In this document: positions 26,529 through 36,094 of the stretch, one piece after another
Position numbering within the stretch: the first letter of the stretch is position 1
Layout of the letters: every line of letters starts with the position of its first letter
Assembly (NCBI GenBank): GCA_002449845.1
Contig: DJXW01000019.1
Location: 148,145 to 212,144 of the forward strand
DNA length: 64,000 nucleotides
From: Prevotella sp. UBA6994
Lineage (GTDB): Bacteria > Bacteroidota > Bacteroidia > Bacteroidales > Bacteroidaceae
Direction of reading: 5' to 3'
Notes under the pieces: model-generated
The model's database searches: none
What the model saw: only the letters and a program-made list of their open reading frames with translations
What the model was told of the DNA's origin: nothing
Position numbers and translations under genes: made by a program

Positions 26529-27362
26529 ATGAAAAGAATTGCCATACAAGGAGTATTAGGGTCGTTTCACGACATTGCTGCCCACCAATATTATGATGGT
26601 GAGCAGATTCAGATTATTTGTTGTGCCACCTTCGAGGAGGTATTTGAAAACATCAAGCGTGACCCCACAGTCATCGGAATGCTTGCCATTGAGAATACCA
26701 TTGCTGGATCGTTGTTGCATAATTATGAGTTGTTGCGTGCATCGGGTGTTACCATCGTAGGCGAACATAAATTGCATATCGAGCATTGTATCTGTTGTTT
26801 GCCTGAAGATGATTGGTCAACCATCCAAGAAGTACATTCTCATCCTGTTGCCTTGATGCAATGTCGTGGATTCTTGGCGAATCATCCCGACATGAAAGCT
26901 GTTGAGGCAGAAGATACGGCTGGATCAGCGGAGTTTATCAGTAAGAATCAATGTCGTGGATGGGCTGCCATTTGTAACTCTTCGGCAGCAAAGATGTATG
27001 GCTTGAAGATATTGGAAGACCATATAGAAGACAACAAACACAATTTTACTCGTTTCTTGGTGGTTTCTAATCCACAGAAGGCAGACTTCCTTCGACCATT
27101 GGACAAGACAGACAAGTCGAGCTTGGTGTTTCTCGTACCGCACGAGGAGGGTAGTCTTTCTAAAGTTCTTACCATCTTGTCGTTCTATAGCATCAACCTA
27201 ACGAAAATACAATCACTTCCCGTAATAGGTCACGAATGGGAATACCTCTTTTACGTGGATGTGACATACAACAACCTGATTCGTTATCGACAGAGCATTG
27301 ATGCAATCATTCCTTTAACAAGAGAATTGAAAATATTAGGAGAATACCAGGAAGTGAAGTAA
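26529..27362 (+). CDS. pheA: Prephenate dehydratase
   Basis: This enzyme converts prephenate to phenylpyruvate, the committed step to phenylalanine. The 277-residue protein has the PBP-like catalytic domain (IENTIAGSLLHNYELL near residue 56, and AEDTAGSAEF around 127-136) and a C-terminal ACT regulatory domain from about residue 195 (LVFLVPHEEGSLSKVLTILSFYSINLTKIQSLP), which usually binds Phe for feedback inhibition. There is no fused chorismate mutase; that domain is on the DAHP synthase downstream. It is the first structural gene after the Phe/Tyr attenuator. Confidence 0.96.
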   Translation: MKRIAIQGVLGSFHDIAAHQYYDGEQIQIICCATFEEVFENIKRDPTVIGMLAIENTIAGSLLHNYELLRASGVTIVGEHKLHIEHCICCLPEDDWSTIQEVHSHPVALMQCRGFLANHPDMKAVEAEDTAGSAEFISKNQCRGWAAICNSSAAKMYGLKILEDHIEDNKHNFTRFLVVSNPQKADFLRPLDKTDKSSLVFLVPHEEGSLSKVLTILSFYSINLTKIQSLPVIGHEWEYLFYVDVTYNNLIRYRQSIDAIIPLTRELKILGEYQEVK

Positions 27363-27515
27363 GACGTAGGATGGAGGAATTAGGAAGGTGGAAGTAGGCA
27401 ACGTAGTTGCGGAGAGAAGGAAGAAGGGAGGAAGTACATCATTCCTTAAACCTTCACACTCGCCGACAGGCGAAACTTCATCCTTCATAATTCAACCATC
27501 AACCATCAAATAAAC
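27363..27515. repeat. Two-hairpin REP-like element, copy 4
   Basis: GTAG followed by GCAAC-GTA-GTTGC (27398-27410), then TCGCC-GACA-GGCGA (27460-27473) after 49 bp. The connecting sequence is nearly the same as in the reverse complement of the copy at 26160-26236. It lies inside the aromatic operon, between pheA and the aminotransferase gene. Confidence 0.85.
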
Positions 27516-27530
27516 ATCAAACATAAAATT

Positions 27531-28697
27531 ATGATACAACCAGCAGATAGATTGTCATTAGTACAAGAATACTATTTCAGTAGAAAACTGAAGGAAGTGG
27601 CTCAACTCAATGCCGAGGGAAAGGATATTATCAGCCTCGCCATAGGTAGTCCAGATATGCCCCCATCTTCACAGACCATAGAAAAACTTTGTGAAGTGGC
27701 TCGTCAACCGAATACTCACGGTTATCAACCCACTATGGGAACACCAGAACTGAGACAGGCAATGGCTCATTTTTATCAGAAATGGTATGGGGTAGAGTTG
27801 GATCCTAACACAGAGATACAACCCTTGATAGGTAGCAAGGAAGGTATATTACATGTCACCTTGGCATTCTGTAATCCAGGTGATAAAGTGCTTGTCCCCA
27901 ATCCTGGCTATCCCACCTACACCTCATTGAGCAAGATACTTGGGGCGGAGATTGTCAATTACAACTTACGTGAAGACAACGGATGGCAACCCGATTTCGA
28001 TGAGTTGGAGCAAATGGATTTGTCTGTCGTAAAGCTGATGTGGACCAACTATCCCAATATGCCAACTGGAGGGAACGCGAGACGTGAGACTTACGAGCGA
28101 TTGGTGGCTTTTGCCAAAGCTCACGACATTGTAGTGGTCAATGACAATCCTTATTCTTTCATTCTCAACGAGCCCCCCATGTCTCTCTTGCAAGTGGAAG
28201 GAGCAAAGGATTGTTGCATAGAATTCAACTCAATGTCTAAGAGTCATAATATGCCGGGATGGCGTGTGGGTATGTGTGCTACGAACAAGACATTCATCTC
28301 TTGGATATTAAAGGTGAAAAGCAACATAGACAGTGGCACGTTCAGAGGAATACAGTTGGCAGCAGCAGAGGCATATAATACAAACACTTTGGAATGGCAC
28401 CGTGAGGCCAACATACAGGTTTATCGTCGTCGCAGAGACATTGCCGAACAAATCATGACAGCTCTTGGATGTACGTTTGACCCTCACCAAGTGGGAATGT
28501 TCCTTTGGGGAAAGATTCCCGAAAAATACGAAAACGTGGAAGACCTTACCGAACGAGTGCTTCATGAAGCTCGCGTGTTTATTACTCCTGGTTTCATCTT
28601 CGGAAGCAATGGCAGTAGGTATGTTCGTATCAGTCTGTGTGCCAAGGATGATAAGATAAGGGAGGCGTTGAAAAGGATTCAATCATTAGAGTGGTAG
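27531..28697 (+). CDS. Class I/II PLP-dependent aminotransferase (probably aromatic)
   Basis: The 388-residue enzyme has fold type I aminotransferase features: ISLAIGSPDMPP near the N-terminus, the NPGYPTYTS segment, the NDNPYSF motif and the PLP lysine K237 in FNSMSKSHNMPGWRVG. The position between pheA and the DAHP synthase suggests transamination of phenylpyruvate and 4-hydroxyphenylpyruvate, but related enzymes make LL-diaminopimelate or use other amino acids, so the substrate is inferred from context. Confidence 0.85.
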   Translation: MIQPADRLSLVQEYYFSRKLKEVAQLNAEGKDIISLAIGSPDMPPSSQTIEKLCEVARQPNTHGYQPTMGTPELRQAMAHFYQKWYGVELDPNTEIQPLIGSKEGILHVTLAFCNPGDKVLVPNPGYPTYTSLSKILGAEIVNYNLREDNGWQPDFDELEQMDLSVVKLMWTNYPNMPTGGNARRETYERLVAFAKAHDIVVVNDNPYSFILNEPPMSLLQVEGAKDCCIEFNSMSKSHNMPGWRVGMCATNKTFISWILKVKSNIDSGTFRGIQLAAAEAYNTNTLEWHREANIQVYRRRRDIAEQIMTALGCTFDPHQVGMFLWGKIPEKYENVEDLTERVLHEARVFITPGFIFGSNGSRYVRISLCAKDDKIREALKRIQSLEW

Positions 28698-28723
28698 AAA
28701 GTAAAAAAACATCAATAAAAAAT

Positions 28724-29794
28724 ATGGAAATGGATTTAGATTTAGAACCATTGAGGTTACCGAGTGACAACGAACGTCCTTTCGTCATAGCAGGACCTTG
28801 TAGTGCAGAGACGGAAGAACAGGTTATGACCACAGCCTTGCAATTGAAAGAGAAAGGCTGTCATAATTTCCGGGCAGGCGTATGGAAACCACGTACCAAG
28901 CCAGGAGGATTTGAAGGGAATGGTGAGAAAGCTTTGCCTTGGTTGCAACGAGTGAAAGCGGAAACGGGAATGTTGGTAGCCACTGAAGTGGCAACGCCAG
29001 AGCATGTGGAATTGTGCTTAAAGTATGGTATTGATATTTTATGGGTGGGTGCTCGTACCAGTGCCAATCCATTTGCCGTACAGGCTTTGGCAGACTCGTT
29101 GAAGGGTGTGGATATTCCCGTATTCGTGAAAAACCCCGTAAATCCTGACCTTGAATTATGGATTGGGGCATTGGAGAGAATCAACCAAGCAGGTATCAAG
29201 CGATTGGGAGCTATCCATAGAGGCTTCTCATCGTATGACAAGAAGATTTACCGTAACCTCCCCATGTGGCAGATACCCATTGAGTTGCGCAGACGTAATC
29301 CCACGCTTCCCATCATCTGTGACCCCAGTCACATTGGTGGTCGTCGCGAACTCATTGCTCCTCTTTGTCAACAGGCGATGGACTTGGGCGTAGATGGCTT
29401 GATCGTAGAGAGTCATTGCGATCCCGATAAAGCATGGAGTGACGCAAAACAACAGGTTACTCCAGATGTGTTGGATTATATCCTCAGTTTGTTGGTTATT
29501 CGTGATGAACGTGTTACTACAGAGGGAATCACACAGTTGCGCCATCAAATAGACGAACTGGATAACCAACTGATGGACTTGTTGGCTAAACGTATGCGTG
29601 TCTGCCGAGAAATCGGACAATACAAGAAAGAGCATAACATGACGGTGTTGCAAACCAACCGTTACAATGAGATTCTTGAGAAACGTGGAGCACAAGGAGC
29701 ATTGTGTGGAATGTCTTCTGGATTTGTTGCCCATGTGTTTGAGGAAATCCATGAGGAGAGTGTGAGACAACAGATTGAAATTATTAATCAATAA
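28724..29794 (+). CDS. Bifunctional DAHP synthase / chorismate mutase
   Basis: The N-terminal domain (about residues 1-255) is a 3-deoxy-7-phosphoheptulonate synthase of the AroA-beta/KDO8P type (FVIAGPCSAETEEQV, GVWKPRTKPGGFEG, CDPSHIGGRREL), the first step of the shikimate route. The C-terminal part (from about 259) is an AroQ chorismate mutase helix bundle (LRHQIDELDNQLMDLLAKRM). The start at 28724 fits the domain; the longer frame from 28691 overlaps the aminotransferase stop. Fused mutase domains of this type often give feedback control by chorismate or prephenate. Confidence 0.94.
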   Translation: MEMDLDLEPLRLPSDNERPFVIAGPCSAETEEQVMTTALQLKEKGCHNFRAGVWKPRTKPGGFEGNGEKALPWLQRVKAETGMLVATEVATPEHVELCLKYGIDILWVGARTSANPFAVQALADSLKGVDIPVFVKNPVNPDLELWIGALERINQAGIKRLGAIHRGFSSYDKKIYRNLPMWQIPIELRRRNPTLPIICDPSHIGGRRELIAPLCQQAMDLGVDGLIVESHCDPDKAWSDAKQQVTPDVLDYILSLLVIRDERVTTEGITQLRHQIDELDNQLMDLLAKRMRVCREIGQYKKEHNMTVLQTNRYNEILEKRGAQGALCGMSSGFVAHVFEEIHEESVRQQIEIINQ

Positions 29795-29872
29795 TGTTGA
29801 GTGTTTAGTGTTGAGTGTTTAGTGAAAGTATGACTAATTTTCACTCAACACTAAACACTCAACACTCAACAA
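29795..29872. repeat. Heptamer inverted repeat without a gene (GTTTAGT/GTTGAGT type)
   Basis: Arms at 29795-29827 and about 29839-29872 are made of alternating TGTTGAG and TGTTTAG heptamers and are complementary apart from T/G unit changes. The loop is about 11 nt. The same heptamers flank the four-helix-bundle gene at 44943-45370. The hairpin lies between the DAHP synthase and tyrA. Confidence 0.85.
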
Positions 29873-29883
29873 AAAACAGAGAT

Positions 29884-30678
29884 ATGAAAATATTAGTATT
29901 AGGTGCCGGTAAGATGGGTTCTTTCTTCATCGACTTATTGAGCTTTGATCACGAAGTGGCAGTATTCGAGAAAGATCCTAAGCGTATGCGCTTCACTTAC
30001 AATTGCCAACGATTTACAGCACTGGAAGAGATTCGTGAATTCAAGCCAGAGCTGCTGATTAATGCCGTTACCGTTAAGTACACGATACCTGCCTTTAAGG
30101 AGGTGATACCCTATCTTCCGAAAGACTGTATCATCAGCGACATCTCTTCGGTGAAGACAGGCTTGAAAGAGTTTTATGAATCTACGGGAATGCACTATGC
30201 TTCCTCACATCCTATGTTTGGACCTACTTTCGCCAACTTGAATCAACTCTCCGAGGAGAATGCCATCATCATCAATGAAGGAGACTTTATCGGTAGGTTG
30301 TTTTTCAAGGATATTTACCAGAAGTTGGGTCTTCACATCTATGAATATTCATTTGACGAACATGATAAGACCGTGGCTTATTCTTTGAGTATTCCTTTCG
30401 TTTCCACTTTCGTTTTCGCTGCCGTGATGAAACATCAGGATGCACCTGGAACCACGTTTAAGCGACACATGAAAATTGCCAAGGGTGTACTCAATGAAGA
30501 TGACTATCTTTTACAAGAAATTCTTTTCAATCCCTACACCCACGACCAAGTGTCGCAGATACGTACTGAGTTGAAGGAGCTCCTTGAAATCATCGACAAC
30601 AAAGATGCCGATGGAATGAAAGGCTATCTGAAAAAGATACGTGACAATGTGAGACGAGACATTGAAATCAAACAATAG
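29884..30678 (+). CDS. tyrA: Prephenate dehydrogenase
   Basis: TyrA oxidises prephenate to 4-hydroxyphenylpyruvate for tyrosine synthesis. The start at 29884 (MKILVLGAGKMGSFF) gives 264 residues; the upstream in-frame ATG at 29815 would translate the heptamer hairpin. The Rossmann motif GAGKMG (residues 6-11), the ISDISSVKTGLKEF segment and ASSHPMFGPT motif are typical. It ends the aromatic operon; having both pheA and tyrA behind one leader agrees with the mixed Tyr/Phe codons. Confidence 0.93.
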   Translation: MKILVLGAGKMGSFFIDLLSFDHEVAVFEKDPKRMRFTYNCQRFTALEEIREFKPELLINAVTVKYTIPAFKEVIPYLPKDCIISDISSVKTGLKEFYESTGMHYASSHPMFGPTFANLNQLSEENAIIINEGDFIGRLFFKDIYQKLGLHIYEYSFDEHDKTVAYSLSIPFVSTFVFAAVMKHQDAPGTTFKRHMKIAKGVLNEDDYLLQEILFNPYTHDQVSQIRTELKELLEIIDNKDADGMKGYLKKIRDNVRRDIEIKQ

Positions 30679-30745
30679 GGAAATTCCTGCGAAGTGTTTG
30701 TTTCCCCTTGTAGGATAAATCTCGCTTCTTACATATTATTTTAGA

Positions 30746-30814
30746 GTTGTCCCAAGGCTTGGGAACTTTGTCCCAGTGCGTGGGACAAAAGTCCCAGACT
30801 TTGGGACTTTTTTT
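30746..30814 (+). terminator. Three 21-bp hairpin units ending in a terminator
   Basis: Three consecutive 21-bp units each hold a TCCCA...TGGGA mini-hairpin. The last (AGTCCCA / TGGGACT, 30790-30808) runs into seven T residues, making a good intrinsic terminator for the aromatic operon. The repeats could also fold with each other. Confidence 0.75.
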
Positions 30815-30952
30815 CTTTGATAGATTATGTTGGTGTTTTAGCATCGTAAACAAAACGATAGATGAATGATACATCTCACGTTTATGCAAACGTTTTCGTT
30901 AAGAAAGGTGAATGTTATGGACGAATGGGAAGTGTATTCAAAAAAAAATGAT

Positions 30953-30960
30953 TAAATTTG
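30953..30960 (+). promoter_or_regulatory. -7 element (TAAATTTG) of the pectinesterase gene
   Basis: TAAATTTG fits TAnnTTTG and is 42 nt before the start codon. The -33 element is weak. A CAAACGTTTTCG sequence upstream (about 30886-30898) resembles a LacI-type operator half. Confidence 0.5.
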
Positions 30961-31001
30961 TGCCAATTTCTTTACTATTTATTAACTAATACAATTAATT
31001 T

Positions 31002-34000
31002 ATGACCAACAAGCATTTCAGGCTTTTTGTCTGGTCATTCCTGATGATGTTGGGAATGACGCAAACGGCTGTGGCTGCTGATTTCAAGAACTTTAGTGTC
31101 ATTGTAAACAACCAATCTGGTACGTTATTGACCAGTGAGGAGCAAGTACAAGGCACAGCAGTTTCTTTCGGTGTTGCCGTAGCTGATGATGGAACTGTCA
31201 GCCGCGTTGCTGCAGACGATGCTTCCGCTGTTGCCACGGTCAGTGGTAAATACCACAGTGAACATGGCTGCACAGGATTACAAGTGGTGGTACCTGTCAA
31301 TGGTAATGTGAAGATTACCGTAGGGCAATGTACTTTCAGTAACAATGCCATTACTGTGAAAAACAGCAATGGTGAAACCGTTGTGACGAAAACACCAGCA
31401 TCACCCGCATGTTGGAAGAACGACCGTTCCAACGTGGATGAGCTAACGTATGTAGGCGAACCCACTACGTTGACAATCTCTGGCATGGGTTATTGCCCAT
31501 ACGTTGCAGTAGAGGCAGTGGAAGAGGTGATTACGAAGTATGCCTACTCTTATTCTCTTGGTGGTGAAACAGCTGAAGGCGTAGTGCCAGCAAGTGGTGA
31601 GCTTGTAGCAGGTGAGTCATTTGTCATTCCTGCCAATTTCACTCTTTACAAGGACGGATATACGTTGACGGGTTGGACTGATGGCACAAAAACCTATGCT
31701 ATTGGCGAAACGGTAACGCCAGAGGGTGACCTTACGCTTACTCCCGTATTCACTGCAAATAGCGTGACTCTCGCTGACCGTACTTCCCCTGTTACTTTGA
31801 AGTGGGATTTCCAACAGAAAAACGGGGCACCCGTTGTTCAATTCCAAAATGTTACGGGTGTCTTGGTTACTCAAGCCAACGTGAATGGTGAGACCATTGA
31901 TGTGAAACTTGACTTCAATACAAGTCCCGGAAAGATTAACAATAGCAGTTGGCAAGATTGGGCGCAGTTGAATGAGGGTACGAAATTAACCATTCCTTCT
32001 TGCAAGGGAGCTACTGTTTCAATGGAAGCATTTAACGATATTTCGACAACAACCATTGATGGACAGAGTGACTATACGTCTGCCAAGACCATCAGCTATG
32101 AGATTGCCAATAGTGCAGAGGCGATTGACATCGTCATTGGTAATGGAACTTATTATCGTTATATTCAAGCTGTGTTGCCCGTGGTACAAAGCAGCACGGG
32201 TGGCGTGACCATTCAAGCCAGTGGAACCATTACTTGGCCAGTAGGTAATGAGGAAAGTGCTGTCGTGTCTGAAGATATTGTCGATGGTATTTCTTCTGCA
32301 ACAGTAAGTGTAGGCAGTGGATTGAATGTTAGTACTGCTACATATTTTGACACTCCAATGGTTCATTATACACCTCAAACTTCAAATGCTGGTACAGTGG
32401 AAGGCGTGATGATTGAATATCGTGTGAAACCTGTCAAGGGAATCAAGTTTAAGCCGACAAATGTATCATACGCTGCCGTGAAGGTTGGTACCGATAACGC
32501 CACTTACACCTGGAGCTATACGGTGGACGGTGTGGAAAGTGCAAAGACAAAGATTGACCCTAAACCCGATTTGTTGCGTAATAGCGGTAGCAACTCTGCT
32601 ACGGCAAAACTCATCCATAGCCACAATCTGAGTGTTGGCGAGGCAGAAGAATTCACGTTCCGTTTCTATATTTCTGATTGTGCTAACAACAAGAACATCT
32701 GTATCGGTAATGTCATTATCTCTGGTGAAGTAAGTGGTACTACAGAAGAGGTTGTCATGTATTCATTTACTGCAACAGCCAATACGGAAGAAGGTGGAAC
32801 TGTTACCGTATATCCCAATGCTGATGAATATGAGGCAGGTTCGGAGATTACCTTGACCGCTACGGATAACTTCGGTTACAACTTTGTAAACTGGACAGAT
32901 GCAGAGGGTAATGTAATTTCTACAGAGCCGAAGTTTAAATATACCGTTCAGGACAATGCTAACCTGACAGCCAATTTCGTTGCTGTAAATACATACGCTT
33001 TGAATCTGACCGTTGACGGAACCAATGACTACATGGTGAAAGTAAATCCTGCAGGAACAGTGGTGGATGGTAAGGTGATGTATGAAGAAGGTGTGTATGT
33101 TACACTGACCGCTGACAGCTATGAGGGACTTGTTACGTTCAATAACTGGATTGACGGACAAACCAATAGCGAGATTACATTGAAGATGGATGGCGACAAG
33201 GATGTTACTGCCGTTTATTCACAGGAAGACATCATCGCTGGATGGGACTTCTACAAGAAAGGAAACGAAGGACGCATAGCCGACTTCTATTCTGCTGAGA
33301 ATGAGGCAAGTGCCATTACATTGACCGATGGAACATCTACCTCTGGATGGCTCGATAAGAGTACTGAAGCTGGTGGAGGCTATGAGTCGATGGCTGGTGC
33401 AGCTGTTAACTGGCGTATAGGAGATAGCAATGGTGACGTAGGCCATTATTACTGGCAAACCAAGGTGAATGCCGCTTCATTCACAAATATTAAGGTGCAG
33501 TTTGATATGCTCTTTAATTATAATTCTTATACGGTTTACAATGTAGATTATTCTCTCGATGGTGAGAACTGGACCAATAATGGCAGTATCACTTTAACGG
33601 GTGCTAAGGCATTGTGTAAGTATAGTGGAATTTTGCCCGAAGATGCCAACAATCAGGCTGAGCTCTACATCCGTATGATTCCCGATTATACGTCATCCAT
33701 CCAAGGAACAGCTTCTGCCAATGACGGAAATGCCATTGCCATGCTGTTTATCACGGGTAAGGAAGAATTGGTGAACGATGGCACTGCTCCTGTTCTCGTA
33801 TCATCTGTTCCCGAAGAAGGTTCTGACAATGCTTCTGCCAATGGTAAGATTGTTCTCAGTTTCGATGAGAAGATTAACGTGGCTGAAGATGCAACGGCTA
33901 CACTCAATGGACAAAGTCTTACGGGTGTGGTGAGTGGTAAGACCATCATGTTTGAATATAGTGGGTTGGAATACTCTACGGAATATACCTTTACGTTGCC

Positions 34001-36008
34001 AGCCAATAGCATAAGCGACTTGACTGATAATTATATAGAAGAACCTATTACAATCACGTTTAGCACGATGACTCGTCCCGCTATTGAGAAGGGCTTGTAC
34101 GACTATTACGTGAAGACCACCGATGACCTCGTGGCTGCTATCAATGCTGCCAATAACCGCAGCGACAAGAATGTTCGTTATCGTATCTTCTTGTATAATG
34201 GTACTTATTCATTGCCAATGAATGCTACAGAAACCATACACAGTGACGATGGAAACACATATCCCGCTCCATACACCAAGATTTCTGCATCTAATATCTC
34301 ATTTGATGGTGAGAGTCGTGATGGCGTGATTATTACCAACTTCCCAGATGGCGCACCCACCTACGAAGGTAAATATGGAACCACCAGTTCGTATGATGGT
34401 ATTGGCAAGAGCGATGTGCTGCAAATCCAAAGCAGTGCCAGTGGTCTTTATTTCCAAGATGTTACCGTGAAGAGTGGTTTGAATGATGGTCTTGGACGTA
34501 ATATCGCCGTACAGGATAAGGGTACGAAGAATATCTATAAGAATGTGAAACTTTGGGGCTATCAAGATACTTGGACCTCAAACAATGACAATGGTCTCTA
34601 CTATTTTGAAGGTGGTTTGTTGCGTGGACGTACTGACTTCCTCTGTGGTAAGGGAGACATCTTCTTCAATGAATGCGACATTCAGGTATGTATGAACACT
34701 GGCGGTTATATTGCCGTTCCTTCTAAGAGTATCAAGTATGGATTCGTATTCAATAGCTGTACCATCAAGTGTGAAAGCAGTAGCCTCAATGGTAAATATA
34801 CACTTGGTCGTCCTTGGGGTGATGGTACTCCTATTGCCCTTTGGATCAATACCAAGATGCAATATGCTCCATCGGCTATAGGATGGTCGGAGATGAGCAA
34901 TGGCTGGCCAAAGCGTTTTGCAGAATACAACTCTACATTGGCGAGCGGAACGGTAGTTGATTTGAGTGGACGTAAGAAGATTTTCGGAGACAATCATACC
35001 AACAATCCTGTATTGACAGCTGAAGAGGCTGCTGAGGCTTCTGATATGTCTAACATGTATGGCGACTGGGATCCTACTTATTATACAGAGCAGGCATCGG
35101 CTCCACAAAATGTGGTTCTTACAGGAAACACCCTTACATGGGACAACAGCAACTACGTATATTGCTGGGCTATCGTGAAGAATGGAAATGTGATAGACTT
35201 CACTACAGAACCTACGTTTGAGGTTGATGATGCAACTGCAACTTACGCGGTACGTGCAGCCAATGAAATGGGTGGTCTTGGTGAGGCAACTGAAGCTGTC
35301 ATTGCTTCAAACAATGCCGTATTGACTGACAATGACACCGAGGCTCCTGCTCCTGGCGATTACGCAACTGTTACGTACGACCGTACGTTGTTCAAAGGAT
35401 TGAATACGCTCGTGTTGCCATTCGAGACCACTAAGGAGGAAATTGGTGCTACATACGTGCTCAGTTATACGGGTACTACAGAAGAAGATGGTTTCGTTAC
35501 TTTGAACTTCGCTGAAGTGGAACAATTGGAGCCAAATGTTCCATACGCCATTATCATTGAAGGAGAAGACGTGAATCTTCCTGTCTTCGAGAATAAGACC
35601 ATCGTAGCTCCAGACGAGTTGACTGTTTACGATGAAAACGGACAATACAACTTCGTGGGAACGTATAACGACTTCGGTAGGAACAATACCATTGTATTGG
35701 AAGGCGATTATATTGCTGGTGTGAATAAGTTCAATAAGGTCAATGGTGGCAATCGCATTGCTGCTTATCGTGCTTACTTCAAACATCTCACGGATTCAGG
35801 TGCTAAGTTGGCATTCAACTTTGCAGGTCATGTTATTTCTAATAACGAAGACTTGGTAAGTGAGGATGGTGGCTTCGTGGATGGAATCAACCAAGTAGCT
35901 ACATCTGATGATGCGATGGGCAAGGTTTACAACTTGCAAGGAATTAGAATCAAGAATGCTACCAAGGGTATTTATATCCAGAATGGCAAGAAAGTCATCA
36001 TGAAGTAA
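31002..36008 (+). CDS. Giant secreted pectin methylesterase with surface-protein modules
   Basis: The 1668-residue protein has a signal peptide (cleaved near AVAA-DF). Modules in order are an N-terminal unknown region, a Listeria-Bacteroides-type repeat (about 180-250), beta-rich regions, a second repeat-like module (about 585-660), an SbsA/Big_5-like Ig domain (about 930-1025) and a pectinesterase beta-helix (about 1030-1350) with GYQDTW (D1189), GRTDFLCGKG (D1212) and LGRPW (R1270), the expected catalytic residues. The end (VYNLQGIRI...GIYIQNGKKVIMK) resembles type IX secretion C-terminal tails of Prevotella. It probably de-esterifies pectin at the cell surface; neighbouring pectate lyases are absent. 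Confidence 0.85.
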   Translation: MTNKHFRLFVWSFLMMLGMTQTAVAADFKNFSVIVNNQSGTLLTSEEQVQGTAVSFGVAVADDGTVSRVAADDASAVATVSGKYHSEHGCTGLQVVVPVNGNVKITVGQCTFSNNAITVKNSNGETVVTKTPASPACWKNDRSNVDELTYVGEPTTLTISGMGYCPYVAVEAVEEVITKYAYSYSLGGETAEGVVPASGELVAGESFVIPANFTLYKDGYTLTGWTDGTKTYAIGETVTPEGDLTLTPVFTANSVTLADRTSPVTLKWDFQQKNGAPVVQFQNVTGVLVTQANVNGETIDVKLDFNTSPGKINNSSWQDWAQLNEGTKLTIPSCKGATVSMEAFNDISTTTIDGQSDYTSAKTISYEIANSAEAIDIVIGNGTYYRYIQAVLPVVQSSTGGVTIQASGTITWPVGNEESAVVSEDIVDGISSATVSVGSGLNVSTATYFDTPMVHYTPQTSNAGTVEGVMIEYRVKPVKGIKFKPTNVSYAAVKVGTDNATYTWSYTVDGVESAKTKIDPKPDLLRNSGSNSATAKLIHSHNLSVGEAEEFTFRFYISDCANNKNICIGNVIISGEVSGTTEEVVMYSFTATANTEEGGTVTVYPNADEYEAGSEITLTATDNFGYNFVNWTDAEGNVISTEPKFKYTVQDNANLTANFVAVNTYALNLTVDGTNDYMVKVNPAGTVVDGKVMYEEGVYVTLTADSYEGLVTFNNWIDGQTNSEITLKMDGDKDVTAVYSQEDIIAGWDFYKKGNEGRIADFYSAENEASAITLTDGTSTSGWLDKSTEAGGGYESMAGAAVNWRIGDSNGDVGHYYWQTKVNAASFTNIKVQFDMLFNYNSYTVYNVDYSLDGENWTNNGSITLTGAKALCKYSGILPEDANNQAELYIRMIPDYTSSIQGTASANDGNAIAMLFITGKEELVNDGTAPVLVSSVPEEGSDNASANGKIVLSFDEKINVAEDATATLNGQSLTGVVSGKTIMFEYSGLEYSTEYTFTLPANSISDLTDNYIEEPITITFSTMTRPAIEKGLYDYYVKTTDDLVAAINAANNRSDKNVRYRIFLYNGTYSLPMNATETIHSDDGNTYPAPYTKISASNISFDGESRDGVIITNFPDGAPTYEGKYGTTSSYDGIGKSDVLQIQSSASGLYFQDVTVKSGLNDGLGRNIAVQDKGTKNIYKNVKLWGYQDTWTSNNDNGLYYFEGGLLRGRTDFLCGKGDIFFNECDIQVCMNTGGYIAVPSKSIKYGFVFNSCTIKCESSSLNGKYTLGRPWGDGTPIALWINTKMQYAPSAIGWSEMSNGWPKRFAEYNSTLASGTVVDLSGRKKIFGDNHTNNPVLTAEEAAEASDMSNMYGDWDPTYYTEQASAPQNVVLTGNTLTWDNSNYVYCWAIVKNGNVIDFTTEPTFEVDDATATYAVRAANEMGGLGEATEAVIASNNAVLTDNDTEAPAPGDYATVTYDRTLFKGLNTLVLPFETTKEEIGATYVLSYTGTTEEDGFVTLNFAEVEQLEPNVPYAIIIEGEDVNLPVFENKTIVAPDELTVYDENGQYNFVGTYNDFGRNNTIVLEGDYIAGVNKFNKVNGGNRIAAYRAYFKHLTDSGAKLAFNFAGHVISNNEDLVSEDGGFVDGINQVATSDDAMGKVYNLQGIRIKNATKGIYIQNGKKVIMK

Positions 36009-36028
36009 TTGCTTGACAATATTTTTTC

Positions 36029-36067
36029 AAGTCTCCTCTGTGTTTTTCTCATAGGGGAGACTTTTTT
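36029..36067 (+). terminator. Intrinsic terminator after the pectinesterase gene
   Basis: AAGTCTCC pairs with GGGAGACTT across an 16-18 nt loop and is followed by a run of T residues. Confidence 0.85.
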
Positions 36068-36094
36068 GTCTGTATATTTTATTAACTTTGCACC

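Noticed and set aside
30668..30889. Minus-strand frame with repeats of the PKVWDF/PTHWDK type
   Set aside because: The repeated residues come from the 21-bp hairpin units. The frame overlaps tyrA and the terminator and has no promoter.
34578..35108. Minus-strand frame of 176 codons
   Set aside because: It is antisense to the pectinesterase catalytic domain and has no recognisable motif.
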